NCBI GenBank assembly: GCA_003222935.1 | Contig: QHXL01000261.1 | Location: 2,982 to 13,956, forward strand | Origin: Acidobacteriota bacterium | GTDB taxonomy: Bacteria > Acidobacteriota > Blastocatellia > Pyrinomonadales > Pyrinomonadaceae | DNA length: 10,975 nucleotides | Reading direction: 5' to 3' | Shown: positions 7,543-10,975 of the stretch, one piece after another | Layout: each line of letters starts with the position of its first letter | Numbering within the stretch: position 1 is the stretch's first letter | Translations under genes and position numbers: made by a program | Notes under the pieces: generated by a model | Seen by the model: only the letters and a program-made list of their open reading frames with translations | Told to the model about the DNA's origin: nothing | Database searches by the model: none

Positions 7543-7713
7543 ATGTCAGTTAACAAAGAAGCCGATACCACAAACGATCATCAAACCGCCGCCCCCGCCG
7601 CAACAGGTAATGATCAGACGGGTACCCCGATCTATCAAAAGCCGATCCTGCGCAAATACGATCAAATAGAGCAGGTCAAGCCTTACGGTCCTAGTGAGTT
7701 TGAGGCAGGATAA
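7543..7713 (+). CDS. Putative RiPP precursor peptide, 56 aa, lasso-type leader motif
   Basis: A small gene of 56 codons starting at ATG 7543 with GAGG at 7535-7538, 17 bp after the PqqD gene and probably co-transcribed with it. The N-terminal half (residues 1-29) is a low-complexity Ala/Thr/Asn/Gln/Asp segment. Residues 31-45, YQKPILRKYDQIEQV, match the leader pattern Y-x-x-P-x-L-x-x-Y-(G)-x-I-x-x-(L/V) that B1/PqqD domains recognise in lasso-type precursors, with Asp40 in place of the usual Gly. The tail is KPYGPSEFEAG. There is no Cys. The Thr normally two residues before a lasso core is Lys46 here, and only 8-10 residues remain, too few for a ring plus threaded tail. Ser51 is the only Ser after position 2, so it is a candidate site for phosphorylation or glycosylation, by inference. 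The stop is 3 bp from the convergent GT2-PqqD gene. Alternatively it could be a degenerate precursor. Confidence 0.7.
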   Translation: MSVNKEADTTNDHQTAAPAATGNDQTGTPIYQKPILRKYDQIEQVKPYGPSEFEAG

Positions 7714-7716
7714 ACA

Positions 7717-8907
7717 TCAACCGCTGACCTTCATCAGAATTTCCGCTTCGATAAGTTCTTCAATCAGCTCATCCAAATCCGTTGCTGCAGTTACTGCGGC
7801 CACGCCGTAGTAAGACACCAGTTCCTGCACCAGCCCATCCCGATTTGTCTTTCCAACAATACGCCGCCAAATAAAGTCCCCCACTCCATCGAGAACGATT
7901 CGTTGTTTCGTCGGAATGTGAACGATGACTGACGTGGGATGTTTTTCATTCCGGAACCAGAAAATAGCGTCTTCCGAAATTCGCAACGTCAGCTGCGAAG
8001 TCCATTGGAACGAACCGCGAAACCTTTTCTGTACTTGCGCACGGGGTCGGACTTCCGGCTGCGCGTCCAGGTTAAGGCGTAACCGCCATTCCTGTTTTCT
8101 ATATCCGGCCCAGTAGTACAGCCCTGCCAGGAACTTTTCTGGTTTAGTGCTCCAGATTTGTGCCGGCAAAAATTTCTCATGTCCCCCGTGTTGTCGATAG
8201 GTAGCTGAAAGCATCGCGGCGCCCTGCCCTTTAGTCATGTACTTGCTAAAAAATCCGAGCCACGAATCGCAATTGTAATGAGTGAGTTGCGCTTGAGGGA
8301 CATACGAGAGTTGGTAACCGAGCAGGACTACCCGCCAGGCAAGGTCAACGTCTTCACAAGCCTGAAGTTTAGGGTTAAACGATCCAGCGTCAGTCACCGC
8401 TTCCCGCCGGTACATGCAATTGCCCGATAGAATCCAGGGATAGATATTGCGTTTTCCGCTAACCGTGTCTTCCAGGGTGCGTTCGTTGGAAAGCACACCG
8501 GAACTATCAAGGTATTTCTGGACTCGGGCGTTGATTGACCTGTTATCGATGCTGCCCTGGCAGCCACCCAACTCAGCTGCTTTGAACTGTTCTGACATCA
8601 AACGAACCCAGTTCTTTGCGGGAACACAATGAGCATCAAGGAAACCAATTAACTCGCCACTACTTTGTGCGATTGCTGCGTTTCGAGCTGCCGCTGGACC
8701 CGGTTTCGGTTCAGCCAAAACATTAATTCCGTATTCTTCGGCGATCCTTACGGTGCCATCCGTTGAGCCATTATCGACCAGGTAGATCTGTAGCAGTTCG
8801 CCGGGATAATCCTGCGCTCTTAGGGCATCCAGGCAATGCGCGAGGTACCGCTCTTCATTCCTGGCGGCAATGATGATGTCCACACGAGGCTGATTATTCT
8901 CGCCCAT
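7717..8907 (-). CDS. GT2 glycosyltransferase with C-terminal PqqD-like (RRE) domain
   Basis: A 396-residue fusion. Residues 8-240 are a GT-A family 2 glycosyltransferase: VDIIIAARNEERYL (9-22), LVDNGSTDGT (43-52), GPAAARNAAI (70-79), the DxD-like FLDAHC (89-94), SGNCMYRREA (161-170) and ACEDVDLAWR (183-192). After a linker of about 60 residues, 310-393 is a PqqD-like domain: VIVHIPTKQRIVLDGVGDFIW (327-347), then VQELVSYYGV and the closing DLDELIEELIEAEIL. No long membrane segment is seen, so it should be cytoplasmic. A PqqD domain suggests the enzyme is delivered to a leader peptide, making it a candidate peptide glycosyltransferase; the convergent precursor-like gene is 3 bp away. It could instead be a polysaccharide enzyme using the domain for another contact. 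The ATG at 8905-8907 follows the kinase-like gene by 25 bp, with AGGAAGG rather far upstream and a 6-bp hairpin (8910-8924) in between. Confidence 0.87.
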   Translation of the reverse strand: MGENNQPRVDIIIAARNEERYLAHCLDALRAQDYPGELLQIYLVDNGSTDGTVRIAEEYGINVLAEPKPGPAAARNAAIAQSSGELIGFLDAHCVPAKNWVRLMSEQFKAAELGGCQGSIDNRSINARVQKYLDSSGVLSNERTLEDTVSGKRNIYPWILSGNCMYRREAVTDAGSFNPKLQACEDVDLAWRVVLLGYQLSYVPQAQLTHYNCDSWLGFFSKYMTKGQGAAMLSATYRQHGGHEKFLPAQIWSTKPEKFLAGLYYWAGYRKQEWRLRLNLDAQPEVRPRAQVQKRFRGSFQWTSQLTLRISEDAIFWFRNEKHPTSVIVHIPTKQRIVLDGVGDFIWRRIVGKTNRDGLVQELVSYYGVAAVTAATDLDELIEELIEAEILMKVSG

Positions 8908-8932
8908 TCAGGTTCGAGGAACCTTCCTGCAG

Positions 8933-9949
8933 TTACAGTTGACTGATGAGTTCCGGTATTTCTTCAAGGTGCTGATCCGCGTACTCCAATTCATAAGTTT
9001 CCGCGCCGTGAATAACTTTTGTAAGCAAGTCGAAGACAAATTCAGTGTAGTCATTGAACGGGTGCGTCTTTTTGCGAAACGATGGCTGGCGGAAAATGAT
9101 CATGCTCTCATTAATAAGGTCTCGGTGGACCAGGTTGCGATTGAGGGGCTTGACAAGTGGCACACTCAGATCGGATTGTCGCCGCAGTTGAATGTAGTGA
9201 GTGACCCGATGAGGTTGGGTCCATGCGTTACTATTTTGCAGGTGACTCATTCCTACAGCGAATTTCTCCCGGTGGTCTTTCTGTCCCACCACGTACGGGT
9301 TCAATTCAGGGAAGAGCCTTAACGTGTTCTCAGTTACATGTAAAAAATCAAGTGAGGAAAGGGCATATGCTGATCCATTCTCGGTGATAAAGAGTGGACC
9401 ATCCTCAGATAATAGATCGTAACCGGCGCGCATCAATTGAACAGCACTGGTTGTCTTTCCCGCTCCACCTTGACCACTTAGAAAGACTGTTCGTCCTGAC
9501 TTCGTTAGAACTGCGCCGTGAAGAGTCTTGATACGGTAGAACGGCAGAATGAAACTCTGCAGGATCGGTCGAATCATGTGGGAGAGGAAAGCCTGGTTGT
9601 TAGACAAGTACTTACCGGCGACGTTGGCCCGAATCGTATGAGTCTGAAGGTCATACTCAATTTCGTGCCAGTAATCTCCGTGATGTGAAGCGAAGAATCG
9701 TCCCTCTTCGTAGTAGCAACGCCCGGTGCAGAGATTTGTCTCCGCAAACACACCCTTTGCGGGTGGCTTTATGATCGAAGCCTCATGAGAGTCTTTACTC
9801 TCGACGATCAACTTGAGCGATGCACATTTATCGGGGAATGTCTGCGTCAAATCGTTTGAGACGTAAAGCAGGTCGATCCAGCGCTTGAAGTCGAGGCTAT
9901 TGGACTGAATATCGAATTTCAGAAAATGAAGCAGCAGTTCGAGGTTCAC
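8933..9949 (-). CDS. HPr-kinase-like (HprK-related) P-loop protein
   Basis: A 338-residue relative of the HPr kinase/phosphorylase C-terminal domain. The core is LHGAVL (143-148), FLSGQGGAGKTTSAV (156-170) with the Walker A lysine K165, and LLSEDGPLFI (179-188), whose acidic residues correspond to the acid after the P-loop strand in HprK. The first 130 residues lack recognised motifs and are unlike the N-terminal domain of true HprK; no HPr or PTS gene is nearby. Relatives occur as lasso-peptide kinases (PadeK, which phosphorylates the C-terminal Ser of paeninodin) and as HprK-related proteins next to PqqD proteins in polysaccharide loci. A role in phosphorylating the peptide encoded at 7543-7713 is therefore plausible but inferred. 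The GTG start at 9949 is supported by GGAGA seven bases upstream and overlaps the GT4 gene by 53 bp. The GT2-PqqD gene follows after 25 bp, so the three form one minus-strand unit. Confidence 0.85.
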   Translation of the reverse strand: MNLELLLHFLKFDIQSNSLDFKRWIDLLYVSNDLTQTFPDKCASLKLIVESKDSHEASIIKPPAKGVFAETNLCTGRCYYEEGRFFASHHGDYWHEIEYDLQTHTIRANVAGKYLSNNQAFLSHMIRPILQSFILPFYRIKTLHGAVLTKSGRTVFLSGQGGAGKTTSAVQLMRAGYDLLSEDGPLFITENGSAYALSSLDFLHVTENTLRLFPELNPYVVGQKDHREKFAVGMSHLQNSNAWTQPHRVTHYIQLRRQSDLSVPLVKPLNRNLVHRDLINESMIIFRQPSFRKKTHPFNDYTEFVFDLLTKVIHGAETYELEYADQHLEEIPELISQL

Positions 9950-10975
9950 GCTCTTGTCTCCGCGTCAGCATCAGCTCCAGACACTCGCTGAACCGCACAT
10001 TGTCCTTAAGACTTAAAATTAGCTGACACCAATCATACTTAGCTTTGAAAGCGTCGTAGTATTCAGCCTTCTCATTCGCAAGATATGGACGGAACTCATC
10101 ACGCAAGCCGGACAATTCCTTCAACATCTCGGAATCTGGATGTTTTTCAGTTCTGAGCCTTTCCGCAAGGGTTTTCAGAGCAGTAGCCAATTCTTGAAAG
10201 CGCCTGTAGACCGCGATAGGGGTCAAATTACCTTCTCGTTCCAGGTCGTCCAGTAGCAACTGCATCTCCCCGCGATCAATTCTACCGGCGCCTTCATAGG
10301 TCCGATCAATTTCATCGAGATGCTCCATAAAGATCTTTGCGGAAGTACTCCAATCGTAACGTTCTTCTGTCGACTTGAATGCTTCCCGGCGCAGTCTTTC
10401 AGCAAGCGATTCATCGGACAACACTCGCTGCAGTTTCAGATAAATGTCATGTGGATCGTTAGGCTGCGCCAGGAGCATATTGACATTGTCGATACCATAA
10501 TCCGAAACTCCGAAAGTTCGCGTTGACACCACGGGAACTCCGCAGCGAAACGCCTCGATAGCGGGAAGCCCCAGCCCTTCATACCAGGAGGTGCAGCAAT
10601 ATGTATCGCAACTGGAAATAATTGCCGGCATCTGTTCTTCGGTCGGGCAGTAGTGCAACTCAATTGGAAATTTTAGGTTCTCGAAAATAGCGCGCCCCCT
10701 GGATTCCTGAGTTGCCATCACCAACTGAACAGGCATCTCAGTTGAAAGCTTAGCCAGCGCTTCAAAGCCATCTTTCATTCCTTTGTAAGGCATCAGGTAA
10801 TTACCCACCATCAACACCCGCTTGAATTCAGTAGGCGCCTTTTGTTTCTGCGGAGCAAAGACTTCTTTGTTGAGTCCCATTGGAAGATAGAAGGATTCGC
10901 TGCCAGCTCGCTCTTTAAGCAAGCTCTGGACTGCTCTTGAAATTGATATCTTCGGAACAGGAAGTTCATAGATTT
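9897..10975 (-). CDS. GT4 (GT-B) glycosyltransferase, 5' end cut by window edge
   Basis: The C-terminal part of a retaining GT-B glycosyltransferase of family 4. The frame is open to the right edge, so the TTG at 10922 is not the true start; the visible upstream residues (ELPVPKISISRAVQSLL) read as the end of the N-terminal domain. The donor-binding domain shows LPMGLNKEVF, VLMVGNYLMPYKGMKDGFEAL, LHYCPTEEQMPAIISSCD and the E-x7-E signature in YEGLGLPAIEAF, followed by GVPVVSTRTFG. The Rossmann domain is followed by an unusual tail of about 120 residues, rich in charge and helix-forming residues, with no recognised motif. Such enzymes add sugars from nucleotide donors to lipid-linked glycans on the cytoplasmic side. 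The 3' end overlaps the HprK-like gene by 53 bp, so it heads the minus-strand unit visible here. Sugar specificity cannot be read. Confidence 0.9.
   Translation of the reverse strand, partial: IYELPVPKISISRAVQSLLKERAGSESFYLPMGLNKEVFAPQKQKAPTEFKRVLMVGNYLMPYKGMKDGFEALAKLSTEMPVQLVMATQESRGRAIFENLKFPIELHYCPTEEQMPAIISSCDTYCCTSWYEGLGLPAIEAFRCGVPVVSTRTFGVSDYGIDNVNMLLAQPNDPHDIYLKLQRVLSDESLAERLRREAFKSTEERYDWSTSAKIFMEHLDEIDRTYEGAGRIDRGEMQLLLDDLEREGNLTPIAVYRRFQELATALKTLAERLRTEKHPDSEMLKELSGLRDEFRPYLANEKAEYYDAFKAKYDWCQLILSLKDNVRFSECLELMLTRRQEREPRTAASFSEIRYSVQ
9957..9961 (-). promoter_or_regulatory. Ribosome binding site deciding the GTG start of the HprK-like gene
   Basis: On the minus strand GGAGA is followed by a 7-nt spacer and the GTG at 9947-9949. 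It lies inside the upstream GT4 coding region and supports a 53-bp gene overlap rather than a later start; no Met codon occurs near the N-terminus to offer an alternative. Confidence 0.6.

Noticed and set aside
7589..7713. Canonical lasso peptide core in the 56-aa peptide
   Set aside because: There is no Thr at the -2 position, and starting at Gly49 only eight residues remain with Glu at positions 4 and 6, so no ring at 7-9 plus threaded tail can form. Only the leader resembles a lasso precursor.
8910..8924. Six-bp stem, 3-nt loop hairpin just upstream of the GT2-PqqD start
   Set aside because: Too short to call as a regulatory element and there is no T-run for a terminator; noted only as a possible influence on translation start.
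8939..9322. 127-codon plus-strand open frame
   Set aside because: It lies entirely antisense to the HprK-like gene, whose P-loop protein is well supported, and its product shows no recognisable motif.
9897..10922. Complete GT4 gene starting at TTG 10922
   Set aside because: The frame is open to the window edge with family-typical residues upstream, and the N-terminal GT-B domain is missing, so the gene continues outside.
1..10975. CRISPR arrays, tRNA or rRNA genes, insertion sequences with transposase
   Set aside because: No regularly spaced direct repeats, no RNA gene signatures and no transposase-like product were seen on either strand.

Overview
The window looks like part of a bacterial cell-surface polysaccharide (exopolysaccharide or O-antigen type) locus. 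It contains four glycosyltransferase genes of the GT2 and GT4 types (one broken), a GT39-like membrane glycosyltransferase, a membrane acyltransferase and a DUF4091 glycoside-hydrolase-like protein. Base composition looks close to 50% GC by eye. Several starts are GTG or TTG and many Shine-Dalgarno signals are weak. With the mixture of families, this suggests a Gram-negative soil-type bacterium, possibly Acidobacteriota. That taxonomic guess is low confidence because no marker gene is present.

Layout. 1-482 (minus): 5' part of a DPM1-like GT2, running off the left edge. 529-2804 (plus): a two-gene unit, a PF14907-type nucleotidyltransferase followed by an acyltransferase-3 protein. 2764-5980 (minus): a DUF4091 protein overlapping by 23 bp a polytopic GT39-like glycosyltransferase, which is convergent with the acyltransferase (41-bp overlap). 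5981-6158: divergent intergenic region with a long imperfect palindrome (6060-6144). 6159-7215 (plus): a GT2 gene broken by a frameshift and a small deletion. 7226-7253: a good sigma70-type promoter. 7277-7713 (plus): a stand-alone PqqD/RRE protein and an unlisted 56-codon peptide gene. 7717-10975 (minus): a GT2 with a C-terminal PqqD-like domain, an HPr-kinase-like ATPase and a GT4 that runs off the right edge. No intergenic stretch exceeds 300 bases; the longest is 178 bp.

The most interesting part is 7226-9949. The 56-aa peptide has a leader-like motif (Tyr-x-x-Pro-x-Leu-x-x-Tyr) of the kind bound by RRE domains in lasso-type RiPP clusters, and it follows a PqqD-family gene with which it probably shares a promoter. 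Three bases past its stop codon lies the convergent end of a glycosyltransferase carrying its own PqqD-like domain, and next to that is an HPr-kinase-like protein. Kinase, PqqD protein and PF14907 nucleotidyltransferase are the accessory set known from paeninodin-type lasso clusters, but no B2 protease or lasso cyclase is in the window and the peptide tail is too short and wrongly composed for a lasso. One inferred reading is an RRE-guided peptide-modifying system (glycosylation and/or phosphorylation) embedded in a polysaccharide locus. Whether B2/C genes lie just outside the window is the main open question.
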